NCBI GenBank assembly: GCA_014361085.1
Contig: JACIWG010000010.1
Span: forward strand, 1 to 21,461
Direction of reading: 5' to 3'
Length of the DNA: 21,461 bases
From: Nitrososphaeria archaeon
GTDB taxonomy: Archaea; Thermoproteota; Nitrososphaeria; JACIWG01
In this document: positions 7,494-14,324 of the stretch, one piece after another
Layout: every line of letters starts with the position of its first letter
Numbering within the stretch: position 1 is the stretch's first letter
Notes under the pieces: generated by a model
Seen by the model: the letters and a program-made list of their open reading frames with translations, nothing else
Databases searched by the model: none
What the model was told of the DNA's origin: nothing
Translations under genes and position numbers: made by a program

Positions 7494-7958
7494 CTACGAT
7501 ACCTCCCTTCCAATAAGCTCTATATGAACTAGTACATGAAAGTTTGGAGAAGAACGGCCGAAAGCCCGTGGAACATAATCTTTTATGACGATACCCTTAT
7601 ATGCACTAGCATGCACTATAACAACCTTTTCAATATTTAGACCTTTAAATGATGCATTATTTTCTAAATTATCTAAAAGTTTAAGAAAGACCTTAGATGC
7701 TTTAACAGGATAACCGCCTGCGGGATAACCTTTAGTAGAAGATTTGTGGGGAACTTTCCGATGATATCTTCTATATGGTATTGCAACCTTTTTCTCGATA
7801 ACGTCCTCAAGCAGCTTTCTTGCCTTAGAAAGGGTTAAACCTTTTATTGCAGCACAGATTTCTCTAGCATGCTTTGGTGAAATATTAACCTCCCTAGCAC
7901 TAGCTCTAACATAGAGTAGTGGATCCTCTACCTGGAAACTGTATCCGAACCTAGGCAA
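7494..7958 (-). CDS. rpl22: 50S ribosomal protein L22 (uL22)
   Basis: L22 lines the nascent-peptide tunnel. The 154-residue archaeal form includes ASAREVNISPKHAREICAAI, then the long hairpin region HRKVPHKSSTKGYPAGGYPV and the C-terminal APRAFGRSSPNFHVLVHIEL type sequence (here VPRAFGRSSPNFHVLVHIEL). It starts with TTG at 7958; the frame runs back to a TAA 19-21 bases upstream with no ATG, so this is the only good start. GGTG lies seven bases before it. Unlike other genes of the cluster it is separated from its upstream neighbour S19 by 193 bases. Confidence 0.95.
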   Translation of the reverse strand: MPRFGYSFQVEDPLLYVRASAREVNISPKHAREICAAIKGLTLSKARKLLEDVIEKKVAIPYRRYHRKVPHKSSTKGYPAGGYPVKASKVFLKLLDNLENNASFKGLNIEKVVIVHASAYKGIVIKDYVPRAFGRSSPNFHVLVHIELIGREVS

Positions 7959-7959
7959 A

Positions 7960-8025
7960 CTATGACACCGAGTAAATTAACCCCAAATTTAATAGAATAA
8001 ATACTTTAATGTAAAGATTTTTCAT
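7960..8025 (-). CDS. Possible 21-residue leader peptide ORF ending one base before L22
   Basis: ATG at 8025 opens a 21-codon frame whose hydrophobic product begins MKNLYIKVFILLNLGLIYS and whose TAG ends at 7960; the TTG of L22 begins at 7958. The L22 binding site GGTG is inside this ORF, so translating it could alter L22 initiation. There is no ribosome binding site before the ATG, and short ORFs of this size arise by chance in AT-rich DNA. It is reported as a candidate only. Confidence 0.2.
   Translation of the reverse strand: MKNLYIKVFILLNLGLIYSVS
7994..8007 (-). promoter_or_regulatory. Candidate TATA-like element for an L22 operon promoter
   Basis: The minus strand reads AAGTATTTATTCTA. 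Initiation about 25 bases downstream would give a leader of roughly 15-20 bases with the GGTG binding site before L22, comparable to the leader proposed for L3. An alternative box, ATATAAAT at 8071-8078, would give a leader of about 90 bases. Confidence 0.3.
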
Positions 8026-8089
8026 AACAATAAACGATTTATGCTATTTGAAATAATAAAGGAAGTTTAGATTTATATTGTTAGCTTAG

Positions 8090-8103
8090 AGAAAAGGTTT
8101 TCT
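8090..8103. repeat. Short dyad AGAAAA-GG-TTTTCT in the S19-L22 gap
   Basis: The six-base arms are perfect inverted repeats two bases apart. The dyad lies about a dozen bases upstream of the TATA-like sequence at 8071-8078, as read from the minus strand. It could be an operator or weak hairpin, or chance in AT-rich sequence. Confidence 0.3.
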
Positions 8104-8151
8104 ATCAATTACAGTTGTGCGGCGAGTGGAGACTTATATTATGAAAAGAAT

Positions 8152-8547
8152 TTATTTAAGTGGAACATAGAGACTTGAACGTGATGCACCAATACCTGGT
8201 GTACCATGTACAACTTTTTTATTTGTGATAGCAAATTCGCCCAAGTAATGGCCTATCATTTCTGGTTTTATTTCGACTGGAACAAACTCTTTACCATTAT
8301 GAACGTGCACAGTAAGTCCAACCATTATTGGAAGTATTATCATATCTCTTGCATGCGTCTTTATCGGCCCCTTTATTAAACCATCTTTGAGCTTTCGAAC
8401 TTCCTCTAAAAGCTTCATTTTATCTCTACTAAGGCCTCTATTGAGCGAGCGACGCATTCTCGAAGGAAGGAGTGATATAAAAGTTTCATAGGACATTGTC
8501 TGCAATTGTTCCAGTGTATATCCTCTATATTTGAATTCTTTGACCAT
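8152..8547 (-). CDS. rps19: 30S ribosomal protein S19 (uS19)
   Basis: S19 lies in the head of the small subunit. The 131-residue product has the archaeal/eukaryal N-terminal domain (KEFKYRGYTLEQLQTMSYET, LPSRMRRSLNRGL) and the universal core ending GHYLGEFAITNKKVVHGTPG followed by SRSSLYVPLK. ATG 8547 follows the L2 stop by one base, with GGAGGTGA six bases upstream. It is the last gene before the break in the operon. Confidence 0.97.
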   Translation of the reverse strand: MVKEFKYRGYTLEQLQTMSYETFISLLPSRMRRSLNRGLSRDKMKLLEEVRKLKDGLIKGPIKTHARDMIILPIMVGLTVHVHNGKEFVPVEIKPEMIGHYLGEFAITNKKVVHGTPGIGASRSSLYVPLK

Positions 8548-8548
8548 T

Positions 8549-9283
8549 CTACTTCACCTCCAATGTTTTTCTAACACGTTTTCTACCAGTTTTTCTTGGC
8601 GCAATATGACCAACTTTTCTACCTGGAGGAGCGTTCCTTGAAGTTGATGTAGACTTGCCTGGATGTTGATGTCGACCACCTCCGAATGGGTGATGTACAA
8701 CAGCCATTGCAACACCCCTAACACGCGGATAAAGTTTTCTCTTAGCTTTCATCTTATGAAAGCTAGCGCCTGCTTTTAGTAGAGGCTTTTCTCCAAATCC
8801 TCCGCCTGCAATAACCCCTATAGTTGCTCTACACCGCCCATTCATTAAAACCATTTTTCCACTCGGTAACTTAACTATGCTACCTTCTGCGGTTTGTGAG
8901 AAAAGTATTGCTGATGAGCCCGCTGCTCTTACTAATTTTCCACCATCTCCTGGACACTTTTCTATGTTACATATAACTGATCCTTCACTTATATCTTTTA
9001 ACATAAGTACATTACCATTTTTCTGAGCAGCATTTGGCCCAAACTCTATTGTTGAGCCAACTTCTATACCCCTTACAGCAGGAAGATAGTAGTGAGTGTG
9101 CCCAACTTTTATCTGAGCGAGAGGAGCTATTCTTCCTCTTTCATGCAATATTCTCTCAACAACGCCTACCAACTTCTCTTCACTTAATGGTGGATAAGTG
9201 ACTGGAGAAATTTTACCTTTCTTTGGAGCGAGATACTGTATATGTCCTAATCCTCTTCTTTGTTGGATAAGTGATTTGCCCAT
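8549..9283 (-). CDS. rpl2: 50S ribosomal protein L2 (uL2)
   Basis: L2 is close to the peptidyl transferase centre and needed for subunit joining. From ATG 9283 it has 244 residues, starting MGKSLIQQRRG like other archaeal L2. Conserved parts include KCPGDGGKLVRAAGSSA and the C-terminal VRGVAMAVVHHPFGGGRHQH followed by PGRKVGHIAPRKTGRKR. GTGA lies five bases before the ATG. A GTG at 9298 that overlaps the L23 stop would add five residues and has no better binding site. Confidence 0.96.
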   Translation of the reverse strand: MGKSLIQQRRGLGHIQYLAPKKGKISPVTYPPLSEEKLVGVVERILHERGRIAPLAQIKVGHTHYYLPAVRGIEVGSTIEFGPNAAQKNGNVLMLKDISEGSVICNIEKCPGDGGKLVRAAGSSAILFSQTAEGSIVKLPSGKMVLMNGRCRATIGVIAGGGFGEKPLLKAGASFHKMKAKRKLYPRVRGVAMAVVHHPFGGGRHQHPGKSTSTSRNAPPGRKVGHIAPRKTGRKRVRKTLEVK

Positions 9284-9294
9284 AGCTTTCACGC

Positions 9295-9561
9295 TCACAT
9301 TATACCAATTTTAGAGGCCAATTCTGGCGCTGAATATTCTTTAGAAAGGCGAACATAAGCTTTTTTCCCATCCTTGCATATTAAAACATTAACTTTATCA
9401 ACTTTAACATTGTAAAGTGTTTCTACAGCCTGTTTTATTTTACTTTTATTGGCCTTGTTGTCCACTATAAATGTAAGAGTATTATTTTTTGTAATAAGCA
9501 TTGATGTCTTTTCTGTTACATGAGGATATTTTATTATCTTTATGGCTTCCGACTGATTCAT
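9295..9561 (-). CDS. rpl23: 50S ribosomal protein L23 (uL23)
   Basis: L23 is at the rim of the exit tunnel and is a docking site for the signal recognition particle. The 88-residue product has the classic YPHVTEKTSMLI at the N-terminus, IVDNKANKSKIKQAVETLYN in the middle and KKAYVRLSKEYSAPELASKI at the end. ATG 9561 overlaps the L4 stop as ATGA and has GAGGTG seven bases upstream. Confidence 0.97.
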   Translation of the reverse strand: MNQSEAIKIIKYPHVTEKTSMLITKNNTLTFIVDNKANKSKIKQAVETLYNVKVDKVNVLICKDGKKAYVRLSKEYSAPELASKIGIM

Positions 9562-10355
9562 GAAAGTACACCTCTAAATTTTTCATCCAATACTCGTATC
9601 GCATCTTCTGTCCAAATAACAAATCTAATAGGATGACCACCTGGAACAAGGTCGAGCACAGAAAGTGAATTAACGTCAACAACGTCTATTCCTGGAATAT
9701 TTTCTGCAATATCCTTTAGCCTACTATTTAAATTAGAAGTTACTATGAGAGGACCTACTGGAACATACTTTGTTCGCCCCCGTCTTTCAGCTTTTCCACT
9801 CCGTCTTTTAATGCCACGTCTTATACGTTTTAATTCTTCTTCAATACCCCAAAGTTTGAAAGCATTTATAACATCCTTGACTTTTGAAACATTCTCAAAC
9901 TCGGATGATACAATAAATGGCAAGGTAGGAACATTTTGAACCCTATGACCTCTTTCTTCAACAATATTCCTTAAGGAGGTAGCCGCTATTGCTGAAGCTA
10001 ATGCTAAAAGTCGTTCTTTCTTATTCACTCTTTTGTAGATCTTCTTTTCAGCCTTTGGCGGATGAGCGATTCTACCTTTAACGACACCAGCAACACCGGC
10101 AGCCATACCTGCTCTACTGTACCTTTCTCCTTTAACACGTGGAACTCTAGCAACACCATGCCCAGTTTGCCAAGATTGTGCTGACGTTCGTTCACCAGCC
10201 AAGGGATCACGGCCTTTTGGCTGGAGCCTATGAGTCCACATGGCCACATAAACTCTTTGGATTACATCAGGTCTATAGGGTAAACTAAAAATTTTTGGAA
10301 GAATTATTTGTGATTTTTCTGAACCATCTAGACCATAAACTGGAACCATACTCAT
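9558..10355 (-). CDS. rpl4: 50S ribosomal protein L4 (uL4)
   Basis: The 265-residue archaeal form shows VPVYGLDGSEKSQIILPKIF at the start, then the tunnel-lining loop region with GRDPLAGERTSAQSWQTGHG and the segment HPPKAEKKIYKRVNKKERLL. I chose ATG 10355, two bases after the L3 stop. A TTG at 10361 overlaps that stop, and an ATG at 10349 is also possible. The only binding-site-like sequence is a weak GTGG about six bases before 10355, so the exact start is the least certain in this cluster. Confidence 0.94.
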   Translation of the reverse strand: MSMVPVYGLDGSEKSQIILPKIFSLPYRPDVIQRVYVAMWTHRLQPKGRDPLAGERTSAQSWQTGHGVARVPRVKGERYSRAGMAAGVAGVVKGRIAHPPKAEKKIYKRVNKKERLLALASAIAATSLRNIVEERGHRVQNVPTLPFIVSSEFENVSKVKDVINAFKLWGIEEELKRIRRGIKRRSGKAERRGRTKYVPVGPLIVTSNLNSRLKDIAENIPGIDVVDVNSLSVLDLVPGGHPIRFVIWTEDAIRVLDEKFRGVLS

Positions 10356-10357
10356 AC

Positions 10358-11380
10358 TCAACCACTTTTAACAGTAACTGGAGTGACACTTGTATAGATA
10401 ATCTTTGGAGGAGTAGGCTTTTCCTCTTTCTTTCTTACAGCAAAGCGCAAGACTATAGGACGCTTTGGTGGACCTTGCACGTTACCATCAATAACTATAT
10501 AGTCACCTTTTACAATACCGAAATGTTTGAAGCCACCTGGTGGATTAAAAAGTGTGTTTTCATCAGTAGATGCACATATTAGAATTTTTTTATTATATTC
10601 TGTTCTTTGATGAAAACCCATCTGCCCTGCTCTTGGAACGGTATAAGTTACCGCTGCAGGATGCCATGCACCTAGACAACCTACAGCTCTAACACTCTTT
10701 CTAGATTTATGCTGCTTTCTTTTTATACCAAATCTTTTAACTGGTCCCTGAAAACCTTTGCCTTTTGTTATACCGATTGTGTCAACAAAGTCTCCGACTT
10801 TAAAAACATCCCTTACTTTTACAGTTGAACCTAAAATAGACTTTGCATACTCAAGCCTATCTTTAATTGATTTACCTCCACCAACTTCAACTTCTAAAAT
10901 AATTGGCTTTTTTCTAGGAAGCTTGGCTTCTGAAGGTTCTGCGCCAACAACTGCAACTACACGCTTCACATTTTCCACAAAATTATCTAAGACTTTTAAA
11001 TCATACTTTTTCTCTAAATAGCCTTTAGGTAAAGCACGTTCATAAATCTTAGGAAGTTTATCATAGTATACTTCAGTAAGGGCAAATTCACCTTTAACAC
11101 TTTCTCCATATAATCTGATCCCACAAATTCTGATAGGGGGACATACTAAAACAGTTGAAGCTCTAAAAACTGGTTTCCCAAATGTTGGAGAACGCGGGTT
11201 TTCTCCAGAAACGATAGTATGCATCATACCTGCCTTAAATCCTATAAAGCCAAGTAAAGTAGGCTTGGGGCTATCAGTATAACCCCAATATCTAACACGC
11301 GGGACTATATCACCAGCCCTAACTCTAGGGCGAAAGGCTAGGGACCCCCGTCTAGGAGCACTTTTTTTCCTATGGCCCAA
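10358..11380 (-). CDS. rpl3: 50S ribosomal protein L3 (uL3)
   Basis: L3 is an early assembly protein near the peptidyl transferase centre, and this is the first gene of the ribosomal run. The 340-residue product opens MGHRKKSAPRRGSLAFRPR, has LLGFIGFKAGMMHTI, and contains the segment FVDTIGITKGKGFQGPVKRF with the loop near the active centre, followed by GCLGAWHPAAVTYTVPRAGQ. It starts with TTG 11380, with AGTGA six bases upstream; no ATG is available near it. A TATA-like box lies about 42 bases before the start. Confidence 0.97.
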   Translation of the reverse strand: MGHRKKSAPRRGSLAFRPRVRAGDIVPRVRYWGYTDSPKPTLLGFIGFKAGMMHTIVSGENPRSPTFGKPVFRASTVLVCPPIRICGIRLYGESVKGEFALTEVYYDKLPKIYERALPKGYLEKKYDLKVLDNFVENVKRVVAVVGAEPSEAKLPRKKPIILEVEVGGGKSIKDRLEYAKSILGSTVKVRDVFKVGDFVDTIGITKGKGFQGPVKRFGIKRKQHKSRKSVRAVGCLGAWHPAAVTYTVPRAGQMGFHQRTEYNKKILICASTDENTLFNPPGGFKHFGIVKGDYIVIDGNVQGPPKRPIVLRFAVRKKEEKPTPPKIIYTSVTPVTVKSG

Positions 11381-11386
11381 ATCAGG

Positions 11387-11427
11387 TCACTTGCGTACTT
11401 TACCAAAAGAAATACCATTTTTAAAGC
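11387..11427 (-). promoter_or_regulatory. Promoter region of the L3 operon
   Basis: GCTTTAAAAAT (plus positions 11417-11427) is a good TATA-like box preceded by a purine-rich stretch. Initiation about 25 bases on would be near 11397, giving a leader of about 17 bases that includes the AGTGA site (11387-11391) before the TTG of L3. The element is inferred from sequence and spacing. Confidence 0.5.
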
Positions 11428-11474
11428 TTTACCTTTTTAATCACAAACTGTTGACCTTTAACTGGACAAGTGAT

Positions 11475-11500
11475 AAAAATTTTATACCTTGCTTGGTATA
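11475..11500 (-). terminator. Hairpin followed by T-run at the end of the SPOUT methyltransferase gene
   Basis: On the minus strand TATACC (11500-11495) and GGTATA (11488-11483) form a six-base inverted repeat with a six-base loop, soon followed by TTTTT (11479-11475). It covers the stop codon of the upstream gene and precedes the L3 promoter. It is shaped like an intrinsic terminator, although archaea mainly rely on the T-run itself. Confidence 0.4.
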
Positions 11501-12339
11501 TTTTGGGAGACTAGGTTAATAAAGTTTATTACTGAGAGGACAATGAATACTGCTTCTTCAGTTCTAATGGTAGCGGTACCCTGTGAAGGCACAAAATTGA
11601 TGACAAAGTCTCCTACATCTTCAGGCCTTAAGTTTTCGTCCTTTAATATGTCATAAACACCTCTTTTTGGTGAACCGAATATTAAAGTAACATTTGAAGA
11701 AGACTTTATAGCAGACTTGATTTCCTCGAAATGGTCATTAATTGGACGACCTAGCCTAGAAGTAATTATTTTTAGACCACTAAAACCGCTTTTTAAAACC
11801 TTACCTAAAGAACCCACCCTTAGAACTCTGTAACCCCAATATTCTTTAACTTCAACACTTTTTGCTCTACGACAAGTTGGATAGGGTTCAGTTTGCTCAA
11901 TAACGCATGTTATGCGCTCACCTTCATATGCAGAACCAATAAATTTTATTGGCGAATCAAGCCCTAAATCAGCCCATAGAGAACCTCCTTTCCTAAAAAT
12001 CACACCTTCTCTCACATCCCCTACCTTAAGTTCTTTTAAGGGAATCCACGATTTATGATGAGGAGTTCTTAATGGAGGCAAAAGGCCTGCTTCCTTCAAA
12101 CCTTGATGTATTGGAAAAAGCTTTTTCCTTAAATATTGGGGAGCTTCAATGTATTCGAGAATCAATTTCATTAACTTAAAATCATCTTCATGTTTACCCG
12201 CTTCATCAGTGTAAATGTAGATTCTTTCAACTTTAAAAATGGCACAGGCTCTTGCGATCATACCAAGTTTTATAGTTTTATCCCTCAAACTTGTGTCTTC
12301 ATATAATAATGAATCTGGAATAAATATTGAATAATGCAT
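11482..12339 (-). CDS. SPOUT-superfamily RNA methyltransferase (COG2106 type)
   Basis: From ATG 12339 the product has 285 residues. It resembles the archaeal family typified by MTH1 and by human SPOUT1/C9orf114, predicted S-adenosylmethionine-dependent RNA methylases with a trefoil knot. Recognisable parts are MHYSIFIPDSLL, KTIKLGMIARACAIFKVERI, PQYLRKKLFPIHQGLKEAGL, an inserted OB-like domain (VGDVREGVIFRKGG onwards), the substrate-side NVTLIFGSPKRGVYDIL, and a knot-like end, FVPSQGTATIRTEEA. The gene is next to rpl3 in many archaea, which suggests an rRNA target, but the exact base is not known to me. A TTG at 12357 would add six residues; the ATG fits a leaderless transcript better. Confidence 0.85.
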   Translation of the reverse strand: MHYSIFIPDSLLYEDTSLRDKTIKLGMIARACAIFKVERIYIYTDEAGKHEDDFKLMKLILEYIEAPQYLRKKLFPIHQGLKEAGLLPPLRTPHHKSWIPLKELKVGDVREGVIFRKGGSLWADLGLDSPIKFIGSAYEGERITCVIEQTEPYPTCRRAKSVEVKEYWGYRVLRVGSLGKVLKSGFSGLKIITSRLGRPINDHFEEIKSAIKSSSNVTLIFGSPKRGVYDILKDENLRPEDVGDFVINFVPSQGTATIRTEEAVFIVLSVINFINLVSQNIPSKV

Positions 12340-12365
12340 TAAACATATATAGGCCAATCGCCAAT

Positions 12366-12383
12366 AGATAAATATTTTATAAT
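12366..12383. promoter_or_regulatory. AT-rich bidirectional promoter tract between the SPOUT gene and the small DNA-binding-type gene
   Basis: The sequence AGATAAATATTTTATAAT lies in the 67 bases between two divergent start codons (12339 and 12407). Read on the minus strand, AAATATTTATC is about 30 bases from the SPOUT ATG. Read on the plus strand, TATTTTATAAT is about 28 bases from the other ATG. One tract could thus seat TBP for both directions. Confidence 0.4.
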
Positions 12384-12406
12384 GTTAGCATAGCCGGTGA
12401 TGATGT

Positions 12407-12769
12407 ATGGAGGAAGACATTGAACTAAAATTGCTTAAAGCAAAGAAGATGGCAGAATTGGCTAAAAAATTGCAAGAAAAGAGTAAGGAGAAGACTGCGA
12501 GGGAAATTGTTCTTGAACATTTAGTTGATAGGGGGGATGAGGTTCTAATTAAGGCGGAGGAACTTTATCCAAGGGAAATGAAAATTATTGAGGAAAAATT
12601 AGCAGAATTGATTAAGGCTGAAGAAATTAAGGTTATAACAGGTGGGCAGTTGCTTAGTCTTCTAAAGACTTTAGGACTAAATGTTCCTATTGAAACAAAG
12701 ATAACATTCTATGAAAATGGAAAGTTTATGTCCTTTCAAGAAAAAATAAAAAGGTCAATAGAAGAGTAA
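12407..12769 (+). CDS. Small basic/acidic helical protein, possibly PDCD5-like DNA-binding protein
   Basis: The product has 120 residues. Residues 1-33 form a highly charged helix rich in Lys and Glu (LKAKKMAELAKKLQEKSKEK). The rest looks like a compact helical or winged-helix domain with EELYPREMKIIEEKLAELIK and ITGGQLLSLLKTLGL, ending in ETKITFYENGKFMSFQEKIK. This layout (charged N-terminal helix, helical core, basic tail) is like archaeal PDCD5-family double-stranded-DNA-binding proteins, but I do not see the strict family signature. ATG 12407 has GGTGA six bases upstream. Its stop is 23 bases from the convergent aminotransferase gene. Confidence 0.8.
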   Translation: MEEDIELKLLKAKKMAELAKKLQEKSKEKTAREIVLEHLVDRGDEVLIKAEELYPREMKIIEEKLAELIKAEEIKVITGGQLLSLLKTLGLNVPIETKITFYENGKFMSFQEKIKRSIEE

Positions 12770-12792
12770 GAATATTGGTGACAATTAACAAT

Positions 12793-14079
12793 TTATTTTA
12801 TTGATTTAACAAAATTTTCAGTCACTGTTATTAGATTGTCTATATCTTCCCTTGTATGAGGATATGAAATGAAAAAGTGTACTTTGCCCGGTGCCATAGC
12901 CAAAATCTTATTCGATACCAGATGATAGAAATATTTTATCTCCCTTTCCTTGTGCACTTTAGAAAGTAATGTTTGCAAATCATCATTTTTAGCCTTTTCT
13001 TTTAGGAAATGTATTTTTACCATAGAACCTAATCCAGCAACATATCCTTCGATACCAATTCTCTCTAGAATATCTTGGAGACCAGTTTTAAGTCTTCCAC
13101 CTAAGTTGTTCATGCTATTATAAACATCTTTCTTCTTATATTCTTGCATTGCCGCATAGCCTGCTCTCATTACTAGTGGGTTGCCGCTGTATGTTCCCCC
13201 TTGTGCAACGTTTTCTGATCTTTTAGGATGTTTGGTGTGGTCCATTAGTTCCATTATGTCTTTTCTTCCGCCTACTGCGCCTACTGGAAATTCTCCGCCG
13301 CCTATTGCTTTTCCGAATGTTGTTAGGTCTGGTTTTATGCCTAGAACTTCTTGGCCTCCTCCAGGAGCAAGCCTGAAGCCTGTTATAACTTCGTCAGCTA
13401 TTAGTAGTGTGCCTGTCTGGTCACATACTTCTCTTAGTCCTTTGATAAACTCTTTTTCAGCTGGAACACACGCTGCACCCTGTACTGGTTCAAAGAAGAC
13501 GCATGCAAGCTCTTCTTTTTTTATTATTTTGGAGCATGTGTCGAGGTCATTGAATGGCAGTATTACTGTGTTCTTTGTTGCTAGAGGGTCGATTCCAGCT
13601 GATTCTGGTTCATCCCATGGCCAGTTTACTGCAACATAAAGTGGTTCTAGAACACCGTGAAAGTGCCCAGCAAACTTTCCAACCTTCATCCTTTTAGTAT
13701 AGGCTCTCGCAAGCCTTATAGCATGCATGTTTGCCTCTGTACCACTATTGTTGAATCTTATCATTTCAACGCTTGGAACAAGCTTACAAACTTCTTCGGC
13801 AAGCTTAACCTCCCACTCATTACATACACCAAAATGGAATCCAAGATCAAGCTGCTCTTTTACAGCGTCAACAACACATTTTGGCATATGACCCAAAACT
13901 AGGGCACCATGACCCATCCAGTAGTCCACATACTCGTTACCTTCAACGTCAACAAGCCTACAACCGTAAGCCCTTCTAGCATAGAAGGGATATGGTTCAA
14001 AAAACCTAAAAGGTCTAGTTACACCGGCAGGAATAACTTTAACAGCCCTCTCATATAACGCCCTATTTGATGTAAGCAT
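12793..14079 (-). CDS. Class III aminotransferase, glutamate-1-semialdehyde aminomutase-like
   Basis: The 428-residue protein is a PLP fold-type I enzyme of aminotransferase class III. NSGTEA (111-116) binds the cofactor phosphate, DEVITGF contains the PLP-pairing Asp229, and Lys257 in TFGKAIGGG is the Schiff-base lysine; GTYSGNPL (295-302) is also conserved. The start SNRALYERAVKVIPAGVTRP is like glutamate-1-semialdehyde aminomutase, the haem-pathway enzyme. However, the HemL motif YHGHAD is replaced by FHGVLE and there is one extra residue after GGG, so the substrate is uncertain. The gene stands alone, with no haem genes nearby. Its codon use changes sharply in the middle third. ATG 14079 has only a partial binding site (GAGCTGA). 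Confidence 0.88.
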   Translation of the reverse strand: MLTSNRALYERAVKVIPAGVTRPFRFFEPYPFYARRAYGCRLVDVEGNEYVDYWMGHGALVLGHMPKCVVDAVKEQLDLGFHFGVCNEWEVKLAEEVCKLVPSVEMIRFNNSGTEANMHAIRLARAYTKRMKVGKFAGHFHGVLEPLYVAVNWPWDEPESAGIDPLATKNTVILPFNDLDTCSKIIKKEELACVFFEPVQGAACVPAEKEFIKGLREVCDQTGTLLIADEVITGFRLAPGGGQEVLGIKPDLTTFGKAIGGGEFPVGAVGGRKDIMELMDHTKHPKRSENVAQGGTYSGNPLVMRAGYAAMQEYKKKDVYNSMNNLGGRLKTGLQDILERIGIEGYVAGLGSMVKIHFLKEKAKNDDLQTLLSKVHKEREIKYFYHLVSNKILAMAPGKVHFFISYPHTREDIDNLITVTENFVKSIK

Positions 14080-14098
14080 GTCAGCTCTTGTTAAGGAT

Positions 14099-14126
14099 TA
14101 AATTTTAGCCTACATAAAGTTTTAAC
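14099..14126 (-). promoter_or_regulatory. Candidate promoter of the aminotransferase gene
   Basis: The minus strand has GTTAAAACTTTATG (14126-14113) and GGCTAAAATTT (14109-14099), at about 40 and 25 bases before the ATG. Either could act as a TATA box. Neither is a strong match, so this is tentative. Confidence 0.25.
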
Positions 14127-14174
14127 ACTAACTAATAATTGAATAATGTTTTCTATCTGATTTTTAGAAGTATA

Positions 14175-14250
14175 TGCTCCGGCCGGGATTTGAACCCGGG
14201 ATCTACGGCTCGAAAGGCCGACATGCTTGACCGGACTACACCACCGGAGC
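14175..14250 (-). tRNA. tRNA-Glu (anticodon TTC)
   Basis: The minus strand folds as a 76-base tRNA: acceptor GCTCCGG/CCGGAGC plus discriminator A, D-arm GTGT...GCAT with the loop AGTCCGGTCAA, anticodon arm TCGGC-CTTTCGA-GCCGT, variable loop AGATC, and T-arm CCGGG-TTCAAAT-CCCGG. The loop reads C-U-UUC-G-A, giving anticodon UUC for glutamate. The top pair of the anticodon stem (27-43) is a U-U mismatch. No intron and no encoded CCA are present. Class III aminotransferase genes of the aminomutase type use a product of Glu-tRNA, but the two genes being adjacent may be coincidence. Confidence 0.97.
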
Positions 14251-14264
14251 GCATTTACAGTGGA

Positions 14265-14286
14265 TTTTTATCAAGTTTATTAATGT
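14265..14286 (-). promoter_or_regulatory. TATA-like elements upstream of tRNA-Glu
   Basis: CTTGATAAAAA (14275-14265) and AATAAACTT (14282-14274) are centred about 20 and 28 bases before the tRNA 5' end on the minus strand. One of these likely directs transcription of the tRNA separately from the genes upstream. Confidence 0.4.
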
Positions 14287-14324
14287 TTTTGTCTTTAAAG
14301 AGAAAATTTTTTACAATAGCTAAT

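Larger units (their letters stand above)
7959..8151. other. 193-base intergenic gap breaking the S10 operon between S19 and L22
   Basis: This is the longest non-coding stretch in the window. On the minus strand it holds two AT-rich TATA-like candidates (8070-8079 and 7994-8007), a dyad AGAAAAGGTTTTCT at 8090-8103, and a 21-codon ORF at 7960-8025. A GC-richer patch lies at 8115-8130. I see no tRNA, snoRNA-like C/D boxes or repeat in it. It may separate two transcription units or hold a regulated leader for L22. Confidence 0.7.

Noticed and set aside
7959..8151. C/D-box guide RNA in the S19-L22 gap
   Set aside because: I could not find a TGATGA C box with a matching CTGA D box at suitable spacing on either strand.
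9482..9682. Minus-strand 66-codon frame across the L4-L23 junction
   Set aside because: It overlaps two certain genes in a different frame and has no conserved sequence.
13181..13639. 152-codon plus-strand frame inside the aminotransferase gene
   Set aside because: It is the mirror of the aminotransferase; its length follows from the unusual codon use of that segment (no stops on the other strand), and the product looks like a Ser/Pro-rich shadow.
12793..14079. Firm naming as HemL (glutamate-1-semialdehyde aminomutase)
   Set aside because: The YHGHAD loop and spacing after the PLP lysine differ from HemL and no other haem gene is in view, so only the class III family is claimed.
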